NCBI RefSeq assembly: GCF_016805305.1
Contig: NZ_JAERQN010000011.1
Span: forward strand, 124,001-188,000
Reading direction: 5' to 3'
Origin: Falsiroseomonas ponticola
Lineage (GTDB): Bacteria; Pseudomonadota; Alphaproteobacteria; Acetobacterales; Acetobacteraceae
Length of the DNA: 64,000 nt
Below, piece after piece: positions 1-8,072 of the stretch; position 1 is the first letter of the stretch; each line of letters begins with the position of its first letter. The notes beneath the pieces are model-generated. The model saw nothing but the letters and a program-made list of their open reading frames with translations. It was not told the DNA's origin and searched no databases. The position numbers were made by a program, and so were the translations under genes.

Positions 1-1
1 G

Positions 2-340
2 GGCCAGGCGCTGGCGGCGGCCGTGGCCGCGCTGCCGGAGGATCTGCGTGTGGTGGTCGTCGCCACCGGCGGCCTCTCCCACCAGCTGCACGGCCCCCGC
101 GGTGGCGAGATCAACGAGGCATGGGACCGCGACTTCCTCGCCCGCCTGCCGGGCGACGGCGCCGCGCTCGCTGCCCTGACGACGCGCGACTATGTGGTGC
201 GCGGCGGGGCGGAGGGGGCGGAGACGGTGATGTGGCTCGCCATGCGCGGCGCGCTGCCCGACGCCGTCCGCCCCATCGTCACGGGCTACCTGGCCACGGG
301 CAGCACCGGCCTCGGGCTTCTGGTGCTGGAGGCGGTGTAG
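2..340 (+). CDS. Class III extradiol ring-cleavage dioxygenase, LigB-like, C-terminal part
   Basis: This is the 3' end of a gene whose start lies before the window; the frame is open from base 2 to the TAG at 338-340. The visible 112 residues match the C-terminal domain of LigB/protocatechuate 4,5-dioxygenase beta-type enzymes, which open aromatic catechol or gallate rings with Fe(II). Recognisable parts are the GGLSHQLHGPR segment, the NEAWDRDFL segment, and the GAEGAETVMWLAMRGAL stretch near the end. The iron ligands of the N-terminal half are outside the window, so activity cannot be judged. A LigB-family amidomemo-like hydrolase is less likely because the GLSHQ motif is typical of the dioxygenases. 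Confidence 0.75.
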   Translation, partial: GQALAAAVAALPEDLRVVVVATGGLSHQLHGPRGGEINEAWDRDFLARLPGDGAALAALTTRDYVVRGGAEGAETVMWLAMRGALPDAVRPIVTGYLATGSTGLGLLVLEAV

Positions 341-437
341 GCGCCGAAACCGCTGGCATCCGGCGCGTGTTCCGGTTATGTTCGAACTATCATCGCCACC
401 ACTGCGCCTGAAGCCCTCTCCGCCCGCCGGTGGTTGA

Positions 438-469
438 GGGGGGGCCTCCCCAAGGCTCCGACCCCCCCC
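438..469 (+). terminator. Candidate hairpin after the dioxygenase gene
   Basis: A run of seven G (438-444) can pair with a run of C (462-469). An inner GCCT/AGGC pairing lies between them, and AAAA follows. It lies about 100 bases after the dioxygenase stop and before the convergent kynA stop, so it could end transcripts from either side. There is no strong T-run, so this is only a candidate. The rest of 341-537 shows no gene. Confidence 0.3.
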
Positions 470-537
470 GAAAACGGTGCTAAACCCACATAAACGGCAT
501 AATCGGCTAAACTCGCCTAGCGACTAAAAAGCCACAC

Positions 538-1362
538 TCACCGCGCCTTCAGCCTGGTCCGCACCGACCACAGCTCCGGGAAGAAGCCCCGCTCCAGCAC
601 CCCCTTGAGGTAGGAGACCCCCGCCGAGCCGCCCGTGCCCATGCGGTGGCCGATGATGCGCTCCACTGTCTTCATGTGCCGGAAGCGCCAGGTCTGGAAC
701 GCGTCCTCGAGGTCCACGAGTTCCTCGGCCAGCTCATAGAGGTCGAAATGCGCCTCGGGGTTCTCATAGACCACCGCCCAGGCCGCCGTGACACCCTCAT
801 CCGCCTCATGCCGCCTGGTCAGGTCGCGCTCCAGCACTGCCTGGGGCACCGGCAGCCCGCGCCGCGCCAGCAGGCGCAGCGCCTCGTCATAGATGGAGGG
901 CCCGCGATACGCCGCCTCCAGCGGGCCCATGATGTCCGGCCGATGGCGGTGCGGCCGCAGCATGAACTCGTCCTTCGCGCCCATGCGGAACTCGATCATC
1001 CGGTACTGCCAGGACTGGAAGCCCGATGAACTGCCGAGGCTGGCGCGGAAGGCCAGGTAGTCATGCGGCGTCATGGTGGACAGCACGTCCCAGGCGCCGA
1101 TCAGCTGGGCCTGGATTCGCGAAACGCGTGACAGCGCCTTGAAGCAGGGGCGCAGCTCGTCGCGCCGCATATTCTCGATCGCCAGGTCCATCTCATGGTT
1201 CAGCAGCTTCATCCAGAGCTCCTGCACCTGGTGGATGGTGATGAACAGCAGCTCGTCATGCTGGCCGGACAGCGGCGCCTGCGCCGTCAGCAGCTGGTCG
1301 AGCCGGAGGTAGTCGCCATAGCTCATGCGCTTCGCGAAATCGGTCTCGACGCCTTCGACCAT
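538..1362 (-). CDS. kynA: Tryptophan 2,3-dioxygenase
   Basis: Heme enzyme that opens the indole ring of L-tryptophan to N-formylkynurenine, the first step of the kynurenine pathway, in the cytoplasm. The 274-residue length is normal for the bacterial family. Signature blocks are visible in order: YGDYLRLDQLL near residue 15, the QHDELLFITIHQVQELW block near 34-48 (distal His in ITIHQ), SSGFQSWQYRMIEF near 112, and WRFRHMKTVERIIG near 226, where RH carries the proximal heme ligand, followed by GTGGSAGVSYLK. It is divergent from the kynureninase-like gene, 63 bases apart, with a palindrome between them. No kynurenine formamidase is adjacent, so that step must be encoded elsewhere. Confidence 0.95.
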   Translation of the reverse strand: MVEGVETDFAKRMSYGDYLRLDQLLTAQAPLSGQHDELLFITIHQVQELWMKLLNHEMDLAIENMRRDELRPCFKALSRVSRIQAQLIGAWDVLSTMTPHDYLAFRASLGSSSGFQSWQYRMIEFRMGAKDEFMLRPHRHRPDIMGPLEAAYRGPSIYDEALRLLARRGLPVPQAVLERDLTRRHEADEGVTAAWAVVYENPEAHFDLYELAEELVDLEDAFQTWRFRHMKTVERIIGHRMGTGGSAGVSYLKGVLERGFFPELWSVRTRLKAR

Positions 1363-1384
1363 CGGGAGAGTCTCCTTGAACCCC

Positions 1385-1406
1385 GATACTTTAAGCTTAA
1401 ACTATC
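1385..1406. promoter_or_regulatory. 22-base palindrome between divergent kynA and kynureninase genes
   Basis: A perfect 12-base palindrome, TTTAAGCTTAAA (1390-1401), is flanked symmetrically by GATA on the left (1385-1388) and TATC on the right (1403-1406). The only unpaired positions are the two C at 1389 and 1402. It lies in the 63-base gap between the two start codons, 20 bases before the ATG at 1426 and 23 bases before the kynA start. The position fits an operator for a dimeric regulator acting on both promoters. AT-rich sequence here also stands out against the GC-rich surroundings. The regulator is not identified in the window. Confidence 0.6.
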
Positions 1407-1425
1407 CCGGGAAGGGAACCCGAAT

Positions 1426-2574
1426 ATGCTGGACCTGCGCCCCCATTTCGCCCGCTTCCTCGGCGCCCGGCCCGGCCGGCTGCATGTGGCGGCCCACAGC
1501 CACCACCCCTGGCCCGATGCGACGCGGGATGCGCAGCTCGCCGCCTGGGACGTGGCGGCGGAGCATCAGGACGACAAATGGGGCACCATCCTCGGCCCCG
1601 TCTGGCAGGCGGCGCAGGGCCACGTCGCCCGCCAGATCGGCGCGCCCGACCCCGCCACCATCGTCTTCGCGCCCAACACGCATGAATTCGTGGTGCGCAT
1701 CCTGTCGAGCCTGCCGACGCACCGCCCCGCCCGCATCCTGACCACGGATGGCGAATTCCACTCCTTCGCCCGCCAGGTCGCGCGGCTGGAGGAGGAAGGT
1801 CTTGTCCAGGTCACCCGCATCGCCTCCGACCCCGGCCCGGACTGCCTGCCCCGGCTGGCGGAGGCCGCGCGGGCCGGCTTCGACCTCATCTGGACCAGCG
1901 AGGTCTTCTTCCACTCCGGCTATGCGCAGGACGGTTTCGCCGAACTTGCGCAGGCCGCAGGCGACGCCGTGCTGGTGATCGACGGCTATCACGGCTTCAT
2001 GGCGCGGCCCGTCGATATCTCGGCAGTGGCCGACCGCGCCTTCTACCTCGCCGGCGGCTACAAATACGCCATGGCCGGGGAGGGCGCCTGCTTCATGCAC
2101 TGCCCGCCCGGCTGGCTGCCAAGGCCCCGCGCGACGGGCTGGTACGCCGCCTTCGGCGCGCTGTCGGCCAGCGATGGCAGCGTGCCCTATGCGACGGATG
2201 GCTGGCGGATGATGGGCGCCACCTTCGACCCCTCGGGCCTCTACCGCCTCAACGCCGCGATGGACTGGCTGGAGGCGCAGGGCATCACCACCGCCGCCAT
2301 CAGCGCCCATGCCCATGCGCTGCAGGAACGCTTCGTGGCGGGCCTCGCCGGCACCGGCCTCGATGCCCGGCACCTCGCCGTGCCGGTCACGGAGCGGCGG
2401 CGCGGCAATTTCCTCGCCTTCGACCTCGACGATGCGGAGGCCTGGCAGTCACGCCTCGCGGCGGCGGAGATCGTCACGGATCGCCGCGGCCGGCGCCTCC
2501 GCTTCGGCTTCGGCCTCTACCACGCGGCGGAGGATATCGACCGGCTGCTGGACCGGATCAGGTCGCTGCCCTGA
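1426..2574 (+). CDS. Kynureninase-like PLP enzyme (aminotransferase class V fold)
   Basis: PLP-dependent fold-type I enzyme of 382 residues. The pairing with tryptophan dioxygenase suggests it cleaves kynurenine to anthranilate and alanine. The start at 1426 is chosen because GGGAAGGGAA lies just upstream and because MLDLRPHF begins the conserved fold; a longer open frame upstream would overlap kynA. Visible landmarks: VIDGYHGFMA near residue 187 (Asp for the pyridine nitrogen), and GGYKYAMAGEG near 209, where the Lys should form the Schiff base. The YKY...GEG form resembles kynureninases more than cysteine desulfurases. An isopenicillin-epimerase-like activity cannot be ruled out, so no symbol is given. 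Its 3' end overlaps the convergent P450 gene by 17 bases. Confidence 0.75.
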   Translation: MLDLRPHFARFLGARPGRLHVAAHSHHPWPDATRDAQLAAWDVAAEHQDDKWGTILGPVWQAAQGHVARQIGAPDPATIVFAPNTHEFVVRILSSLPTHRPARILTTDGEFHSFARQVARLEEEGLVQVTRIASDPGPDCLPRLAEAARAGFDLIWTSEVFFHSGYAQDGFAELAQAAGDAVLVIDGYHGFMARPVDISAVADRAFYLAGGYKYAMAGEGACFMHCPPGWLPRPRATGWYAAFGALSASDGSVPYATDGWRMMGATFDPSGLYRLNAAMDWLEAQGITTAAISAHAHALQERFVAGLAGTGLDARHLAVPVTERRRGNFLAFDLDDAEAWQSRLAAAEIVTDRRGRRLRFGFGLYHAAEDIDRLLDRIRSLP

Positions 2575-3733
2575 CCGGCAGCGAGACCGGGCTGCGGAAG
2601 GTCGGCGAATGGGCCCAGTCGATGGGCCCATCCTCCGCGCGTTCCAGCACCGGCAGGCGGTCCAGCACCGCGCCGAGGAACACGCGCGCGACGCTCCGCG
2701 CCAGCGCCGCGCCCGCGCAGAAATGGATGCCGTGACCGAGCCCGAGATGCCGCGTCGGCCGCCGCCTGATGTCGAGCACATCCGGCTCCGGGAAGGCGCG
2801 CTCATCCCGGTTCGCGCTGCCATAGGCCAGCATCACCTTCTCGCCGGGCCGCATGAGCTTGCCATGCAGTTCGACCGGCTGCGCGATGGTGCGCGCGAAG
2901 CGCTGCGCCGGCGTCTCCCACCGGAGAAACTCCTCGACGGCGTCGGGGATCAGCGCGTGGTCTGCGGCCAGTTCCTCCCGCACCCCGGGATGCGCCATCA
3001 GCGCCAGCACGCTGTTGGCGAGGAAGCTCGACGTGCTTTCGAACCCCGCGCCGAACACCGCGCGGGCCATCCACACCACGCTGTCGCCCTCCAGCCGCTC
3101 GCCCTCGATCTCGATGGTCAGCAGCGCGGTGATCATGTCCTCGCCCGGATTGGCGCGGCGCGCCTCCACCTGCTGCGCGACCAGCCCGAACAGCGCCGCC
3201 TGCGCGGCCTCGCCCTCCGCCGTCCGGCTCCGCGTCTCGGGGTCCCGGTACATGGACAGGTCGATCAGCCGCTTGAACTGCACGAGGTCCGTGCCCGCGA
3301 TGCCGAGCAGATGCGCCATCACCTCCCCGGCCAGCGGGGACGTCACATCGCGCACTAGATCGAAGCCGGGCCGCCCGGCAACACCTTCCACGACTCGTGC
3401 GGCGGCAGCCTGAAGAAACGCGGCCTCCTCCGCGATGCGCCTTCGCCCGAAGGCCTCGTTCACCAGCGCGCGCAGCCTGGTGTGCCGCGGCGGATCCACG
3501 CTGCCGACGGTGCGGCCGAGCTTGGCCTTGCTGTCATCGATGACGTTGCCGCCGGTATTGGAGAAATGCGGCCAGTCATGAAGTGCTGCGAAGACATCGG
3601 CATGGCGCGACAGCACCCAGCAGCGGGCACCCTCCGACCAGTAGCAGGGATGCTCGTCCCGCAGCCGCCGGTAGAAGGGATAGGGATCGGCATGGACCGC
3701 GAAGCTGAAGGGATCGAAGATCGGGTCGCTCAT
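2558..3733 (-). CDS. Cytochrome P450
   Basis: Soluble bacterial P450 of 391 residues, a heme-thiolate monooxygenase needing separate redox partners. The Cys ligand loop LGLGHGIHFCAGAALAR is near residue 335. The K-helix ExxR is in VEEFLRWETPAQR near 268. The I-helix oxygen-activation motif reads AGFEST near 229, with Glu before the Thr. The substrate is unknown. No ferredoxin or reductase gene is nearby. The ATG at 3731-3733 has no Shine-Dalgarno-like sequence upstream on its own strand, so it may be leaderless, or start at an in-frame ATG at 3781. It is divergent from the 2-hydroxyacid dehydrogenase, with almost no space between them. Confidence 0.92.
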   Translation of the reverse strand: MSDPIFDPFSFAVHADPYPFYRRLRDEHPCYWSEGARCWVLSRHADVFAALHDWPHFSNTGGNVIDDSKAKLGRTVGSVDPPRHTRLRALVNEAFGRRRIAEEAAFLQAAAARVVEGVAGRPGFDLVRDVTSPLAGEVMAHLLGIAGTDLVQFKRLIDLSMYRDPETRSRTAEGEAAQAALFGLVAQQVEARRANPGEDMITALLTIEIEGERLEGDSVVWMARAVFGAGFESTSSFLANSVLALMAHPGVREELAADHALIPDAVEEFLRWETPAQRFARTIAQPVELHGKLMRPGEKVMLAYGSANRDERAFPEPDVLDIRRRPTRHLGLGHGIHFCAGAALARSVARVFLGAVLDRLPVLERAEDGPIDWAHSPTFRSPVSLPVRAAT

Positions 3734-3752
3734 GGAAGGGAAGGGTAACGCC

Positions 3753-4697
3753 GTGGCGGATCGCGAGTCCAACCGCCCCATCGTGCTGGCCGTGCCGGGG
3801 TTCGAGGCCGCGAATGTCGCGCAGGCCATGCGCGCCACCTTCCCGCATCGCGCCATCCTGTCCTGGCCCGAGCACGACGCGGATGCCGAGGCGCTGGTCG
3901 TCTTCCGCCCGCCCCCCGGCATCTTCGCCGCCCTGCCGCGGCTTCGCCTGGTGCATGCCTCCGGCGCCGGCGTGGACCACATCTTCCGCGCGGCGGACCT
4001 GCCCGCCGATGTGCCGGTCTGCCGCGTGATCGATCCCGCGCCCGCCCTCGCCATGGCGCGCCACGTCGTGCACGCCGTGCTGCACATCCTCGGCAACCAT
4101 TCGCGCTATGCGGAGCAGCAGCGCGAATCCCTCTGGAAGCGCCTGCCGCCCCGTGCGCTGCCCGCCAGCCGCGTCGCCGTGCTGGGCATGGGCAGCATGG
4201 GCCAGGCGGCGGCGCGGGCGCTGGCCTCGCTCGGCCTGCCCGTCACGGGCTGGTCCCGCACGAAGCGCGACCTGGAAGGCATCGCGACCGCCCATGGCAT
4301 GGCCGCACTGGATGGCGTGCTGGCCTCGGCCGATGTCGCGGTCGTGCTGCTGCCGATGACGGCGGAGACGGAGGGGTTGCTCGATGCCCGCCGCCTGGCG
4401 CTCATGCCCCCCGGCGCCGCCATCGTCGCCGCCGGGCGTGGCCACCAGGTGGTGGAGGCCGATCTGGTCGCGGCGCTGGATGCCGGCCACCTCTCGGCCG
4501 CGCATTGCGACGTCTTCGCCACGGAACCGCTGCCGGCGGACAGCCCGCTCTGGCAGCACCCCCGCATCACCATCACGCCCCATATCGCGAGCCCGCCCGA
4601 TTCCGCGGCCCTCGCCCGCAGCGTCGCCGCCGCGCTGGCCGCACTCGATGCCGGCGAAACGCCCCCGGGCCTCGCCGACCGCATGCGCGGCTATTGA
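3753..4697 (+). CDS. ghrA: Glyoxylate/hydroxypyruvate reductase A-type dehydrogenase
   Basis: NAD(P)H-dependent D-2-hydroxyacid dehydrogenase, likely reducing glyoxylate or hydroxypyruvate in the cytoplasm; 314 residues from the chosen start. The Rossmann motif VLGMGSMGQAAARAL is near residue 150. The catalytic Arg is in AAGRGHQV near 232, and the Glu and His are in FATEPLPADSPLW and ITPHIAS near 262-285. All three catalytic residues are present. The start is GTG 3753, because GGAAGGGAAGGG (3735-3745) sits seven bases before it. An ATG at 3732 would add seven residues, but it has no ribosome site and would overlap the P450 start. The family also contains other short-chain 2-ketoacid reductases, so the substrate is inferred. 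Confidence 0.85.
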   Translation: MADRESNRPIVLAVPGFEAANVAQAMRATFPHRAILSWPEHDADAEALVVFRPPPGIFAALPRLRLVHASGAGVDHIFRAADLPADVPVCRVIDPAPALAMARHVVHAVLHILGNHSRYAEQQRESLWKRLPPRALPASRVAVLGMGSMGQAAARALASLGLPVTGWSRTKRDLEGIATAHGMAALDGVLASADVAVVLLPMTAETEGLLDARRLALMPPGAAIVAAGRGHQVVEADLVAALDAGHLSAAHCDVFATEPLPADSPLWQHPRITITPHIASPPDSAALARSVAAALAALDAGETPPGLADRMRGY

Positions 4698-4750
4698 CCG
4701 GGGTGCCTCCGCGCGTGCTTCGATGCGGGGACGGTGCGGGGGGCAGGCGC

Positions 4751-6250
4751 ATGGCGAGGCTGGGATTGGTGGCGGCGGCGATGCTCGTCGCGGGCAGTGC
4801 GCAGGCCCAGAATCTGCGGGTCGGGATGTTCGAGGATCTCGACATCATGGACCCCGCCTTGTCCCGCTTCTTCTCCGGCCTGCAGATCCTCAGCGCCACC
4901 TGCGACAAGCTGCTGGACCTGTCGCCCGACCTGACCGTGGTGCCGGCCCTCGCGGAATCCTATGAATGGGTCGATGGCGCCCGCGGCCTCGTGCTGAAGC
5001 TCCGCCGCGGCGTCACCTTCCAGGACGGCGCGCCCTTCGATGCGGAAGCCGTGCGCGCCAATATCGACCGCCAGATGAACCTGCAGGGCAGCTTCCGCCG
5101 CGGCGAGATGCCGGACGTCACCGGCGTCACCATCATCGACAGCCACACGGCCCGCATCGAACTTCGGAATCCCTTCATCCCGCTGATGAGCATCCTGGTC
5201 ACGCGCGGCGGCATGATGATCAGCCCCCGCGCCATGGACCAGGGCCGGGACTTCGCGCGCAACCCCGTCTGCTCCGGCCCCTACCGCTTCACCGAACGCG
5301 TGGCGCAGGACCGCACCGTGGTGGATCGCTGGCCCGGCCACTGGAACGCGCAGAACATCCACATCCAGCGGATCACCTTCCGCCCCATGGCCGATGGCAC
5401 CGTGCGGCTCGCGAATCTCCGTGGCGGCGCGCTCGACATCATGGAGCGTGTGGGCGCGACGGATATCGAGCAGGTGCGCCGCACGCCTGGCCTGGCGCTC
5501 GCCAGCGCGCCGGAACTCGGCCACAACTTCCTGCGGTTCAACATCGCCAACGGCCCCGGCGCCGCCAGCCCCTTCGCGCGCGATGCGCGGCTTCGCGAAG
5601 CCCTCGAACTCTCCATCGATCGCGCCGCGCTCAACCAGGTGGTCTTCGAAGGCGCCCACATCCCGGGCAACCAATGGGTCAACCCGCAAAGCCCCTTCTA
5701 CGCCCGTAACGTCCCCATTCCCGCGCGGGACGTGGCGAAGGCCCGCCGCCTGCTGGCGGAAGCCGGCCACCCCGCGCCGACGCTGCGCCTGGTGGTGCCC
5801 AATGCCGGGGAGACGATCCAGGTCGCGGAGGTCATCCAGGCCATGGCGCGTGACGCCGGCATCGATATCCGCATCCAGGCCATGGAAATCGGCGCCGCCG
5901 TCCGCGCCCAGATCAACGGTGACTTCGAGGTTTTCCTCGGCTTCTGGGGCGGCCGCAGCGACCCCGATGGGAACATCAGCTTCCACATCGGCACCGGCGG
6001 CCCGAACAATGATGGCAAGTACAGCAACGCCGCGGTCGATGGCTGGCTGGCGGAAGCGCGCGCCGTGCCCGAGACCGCCGCGCGCAGCGCGATCTATGAA
6101 CGCGTCGCCGCCCAGGTGCTGGCCGATCGCCCCTATGTCTATCTCTGGCACCGCCGCAACAGCTGGGCCTATACGGACCGCCTGACGGGCTTCGTGGCCT
6201 ATCCCGACGGCGTCTTCCGCTGGGCCGGCATGCGGCTGCGCGAGCGATGA
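4751..6250 (+). CDS. ABC transporter substrate-binding protein, family 5 (peptide/nickel/opine type)
   Basis: Periplasmic binding protein of 499 residues. It starts with a typical signal peptide ending in AGSAQAQ, followed by the mature N-terminus NLRVGMFEDLD. Family 5 features include the LVLKLRRGVTFQDGAPFDAEAV segment near residue 80-100 and the CSGPYRFTE segment near 175. No permease or ATPase gene is adjacent, so it either shares a transporter encoded elsewhere or serves another role. It follows ghrA by 53 bases. Its stop overlaps the IclR start by four bases (ATGA), so regulator and receptor are cotranslated. The ligand cannot be told from the sequence. The start ATG at 4751 directly precedes the signal peptide. 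Confidence 0.88.
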   Translation: MARLGLVAAAMLVAGSAQAQNLRVGMFEDLDIMDPALSRFFSGLQILSATCDKLLDLSPDLTVVPALAESYEWVDGARGLVLKLRRGVTFQDGAPFDAEAVRANIDRQMNLQGSFRRGEMPDVTGVTIIDSHTARIELRNPFIPLMSILVTRGGMMISPRAMDQGRDFARNPVCSGPYRFTERVAQDRTVVDRWPGHWNAQNIHIQRITFRPMADGTVRLANLRGGALDIMERVGATDIEQVRRTPGLALASAPELGHNFLRFNIANGPGAASPFARDARLREALELSIDRAALNQVVFEGAHIPGNQWVNPQSPFYARNVPIPARDVAKARRLLAEAGHPAPTLRLVVPNAGETIQVAEVIQAMARDAGIDIRIQAMEIGAAVRAQINGDFEVFLGFWGGRSDPDGNISFHIGTGGPNNDGKYSNAAVDGWLAEARAVPETAARSAIYERVAAQVLADRPYVYLWHRRNSWAYTDRLTGFVAYPDGVFRWAGMRLRER

Positions 6251-7056
6251 GCGAGGAGAATGAGGGCACTGCCGCCGTCCGCTCCGTCCTGATGGCGGTG
6301 CGGGTGCTGGAGGCGATGGCGCTCGCCGGCGGGCCGATGCGCGTCTCCGACCTCGCGCGCGAACTCGACGAGCCCAAGGGCCGCGTCCACCGTCACCTCG
6401 TCACCCTGCGCCAGGCCGGGCTGGTGGCGCAGGAGGAGACGACGGAGCGCTACCACCTCACCTGGCGCATGTTCCAGCTCGGCCAGGCGGCCGGGGAGCA
6501 GTTCGACCTGAAGCGCGTGGCGGAGCCCGCCATGCATCGCCTGCGCGACGCCTTGGGCCAATCCGTGCTGCTGGCCGTGCCGACCGGCGGCGACCCGCTG
6601 GTGGTCCATGCGCTGGAGGCGCCGAACAAGGTCTCCATCACCGTGCAGCCCGGCAACCGACCGGCCGCGCATTGCTCCGCCCAGGGCCGCATCATGCTGG
6701 CCTTCGGGGCGGAGGATGCGCGCGCCCGCGTGCTGGCCGGCCCGCTGGAGAAGCTGACGCCCGAAAGCATCACCGATCCCGCACTGCTGCGCGCCCGCCT
6801 GGCGCTGGTCCGCGACCGGCTGTGGGAGTCCGCACCCGGGGAGGCGCTGACCGGCATCAACGTCCTCGCCGCGCCGCTCTTCGCGGCGGGGGAGATCCTG
6901 GTCGGCTCGCTCGGCATCGTGGGCTCCGTGCAATTCGTGCAGGACCCGCCGGCGGCGCCGATGCTGGAGGCGCTGCACGAAGCCGCGGGCGCCGTCAGCG
7001 CCCGCCTCGGCTCGAACCGCTACCTCGCCTCTGGCGGCACGAAGTCCCGCCAGTAG
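6247..7056 (+). CDS. IclR-family transcriptional regulator
   Basis: Regulator of 269 residues with an N-terminal winged helix-turn-helix (about residues 12-75: SVLMAVRVLEAMAL, MRVSDLARELDEPKGRVHRHL, then the wing) and the C-terminal IclR effector domain. LAVPTGGDPLVVHALEAP (near 113) and AAHCSAQGRIMLAF (near 138) are typical. These proteins bind small aromatic or organic acids and usually control adjacent catabolic genes. The gene overlaps the preceding binding-protein gene by four bases. Its 3' end overlaps the convergent DHOD-like gene by 37 bases. Likely targets are the ghrA/receptor genes or the hyu operon that it faces; this is inferred from position only. Confidence 0.92.
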   Translation: MSEENEGTAAVRSVLMAVRVLEAMALAGGPMRVSDLARELDEPKGRVHRHLVTLRQAGLVAQEETTERYHLTWRMFQLGQAAGEQFDLKRVAEPAMHRLRDALGQSVLLAVPTGGDPLVVHALEAPNKVSITVQPGNRPAAHCSAQGRIMLAFGAEDARARVLAGPLEKLTPESITDPALLRARLALVRDRLWESAPGEALTGINVLAAPLFAAGEILVGSLGIVGSVQFVQDPPAAPMLEALHEAAGAVSARLGSNRYLASGGTKSRQ

Positions 7057-8072
7057 CCCGGCCGGTCCGCCTGCACGCCATAGGCCACGCGCCGTTCGGC
7101 GGCGAGGCCGATGAGATCCTCCACGCTGCCGCCCGTGCGCACCAGGTAGGCATCGATCTCCGCTACCGCGCGGCGCGCGACATCGAAGCCGCCGGCCATG
7201 ATGGCGCTGGTCATCTCCACGGCGCGCGCGCCTGCCAGCAGGAAGCGCACCACGTCCAGCCCATCCCGCGCGCCATTCGTGCCGAGCAGCGAATACCCGG
7301 CGCCCACCTTCTTCCGCGCCTCCGCCAGCCAGCGGCAGGTCAGCGCCAGCGACCACGGCCCGCCAATGGCGCCGGCGGTGCCGAGCATGGGCGCGCGCGT
7401 CTCGATGTCCGGCACCAGCGCCATGAACCGGCCCATGACGATGGTCGCATCCGCGCCGCCTTCCTTCGCCGCCAGCGCGAGCGCGCCGACATCCTCGCTC
7501 TGCCCCGTCAGCTTGATCCAGAGCGGGATGGAGATGGCGGCGCGGAGCCTGGCCGTGATCTCCCGCACCCGGTTCGCCGCGCGTTCCTGGATGATGGCGC
7601 CGGGCACCGCCTCATCGCCATGCGGCGCGCCGATGTTCAGTTCCAGGATGCGGATGCCGGCGGCCTCATACCGCTTCGCCAGATCGCAGGCGGTGTCGAG
7701 ATTGGCGAGGATGATGGAGCCGATGACGTACTGCCCGGTCCTCGCGGCTTCCCGATCCTGCGCGGCGACGATCTCGATCCAGTCCTCGCTCGGCGACTGG
7801 TGCAGCCCCGAGCGCCCCAGCAGCATGGCATCCGGCGGCGGCGCGAAATCCCAGGGCAGGGGGTTCCAGCGGCTGTCCAGCAGTACATGGTCGCTGCCAT
7901 CCAGCTGGCGCTTCGCGGCCTCGCTTTCGTTGATCGACTTGGCGACGACGGCGCCCGCCCCGGTGGCGCGCGCCGCCACCAGCGCGCCCTCCGTCATGGT
8001 GTGGTCGCCGGAGCCGATGATGACGGGGTTGTTGAGCGTGACCCCGCCGACCCGGATGGAGAGGTCAGGCAT
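7020..8072 (-). CDS. Dihydroorotate dehydrogenase-like flavoprotein, catalytic base missing
   Basis: TIM-barrel FMN protein of 350 residues related to dihydroorotate dehydrogenase and the PreA subunit of dihydropyrimidine dehydrogenase. The N-terminal VGGVTLNNPVIIGSG and the phosphate-binding end (LLGTNGARDGLDVVRFLLAGARAVEMTSA) are recognisable. The motif that is NxSxP, with a catalytic Ser or Cys, in true DHODs reads LNIGAPHGDE near residue 152. The base is replaced by Ala, so pyrimidine synthesis is unlikely. The start ATG at 8072 overlaps the cupin stop by eight bases, supporting translational coupling. It is the last gene of the hyu operon. A reductase role on a ring compound is possible but unproven. 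Confidence 0.8.
   Translation of the reverse strand: MPDLSIRVGGVTLNNPVIIGSGDHTMTEGALVAARATGAGAVVAKSINESEAAKRQLDGSDHVLLDSRWNPLPWDFAPPPDAMLLGRSGLHQSPSEDWIEIVAAQDREAARTGQYVIGSIILANLDTACDLAKRYEAAGIRILELNIGAPHGDEAVPGAIIQERAANRVREITARLRAAISIPLWIKLTGQSEDVGALALAAKEGGADATIVMGRFMALVPDIETRAPMLGTAGAIGGPWSLALTCRWLAEARKKVGAGYSLLGTNGARDGLDVVRFLLAGARAVEMTSAIMAGGFDVARRAVAEIDAYLVRTGGSVEDLIGLAAERRVAYGVQADRPGYWRDFVPPEAR

Noticed and set aside
341..537. tRNA or other RNA gene in the gap before kynA
   Set aside because: No cloverleaf pairing or TTCRA-type arm is found; only a C/G-run hairpin and short GCTAAAC repeats.
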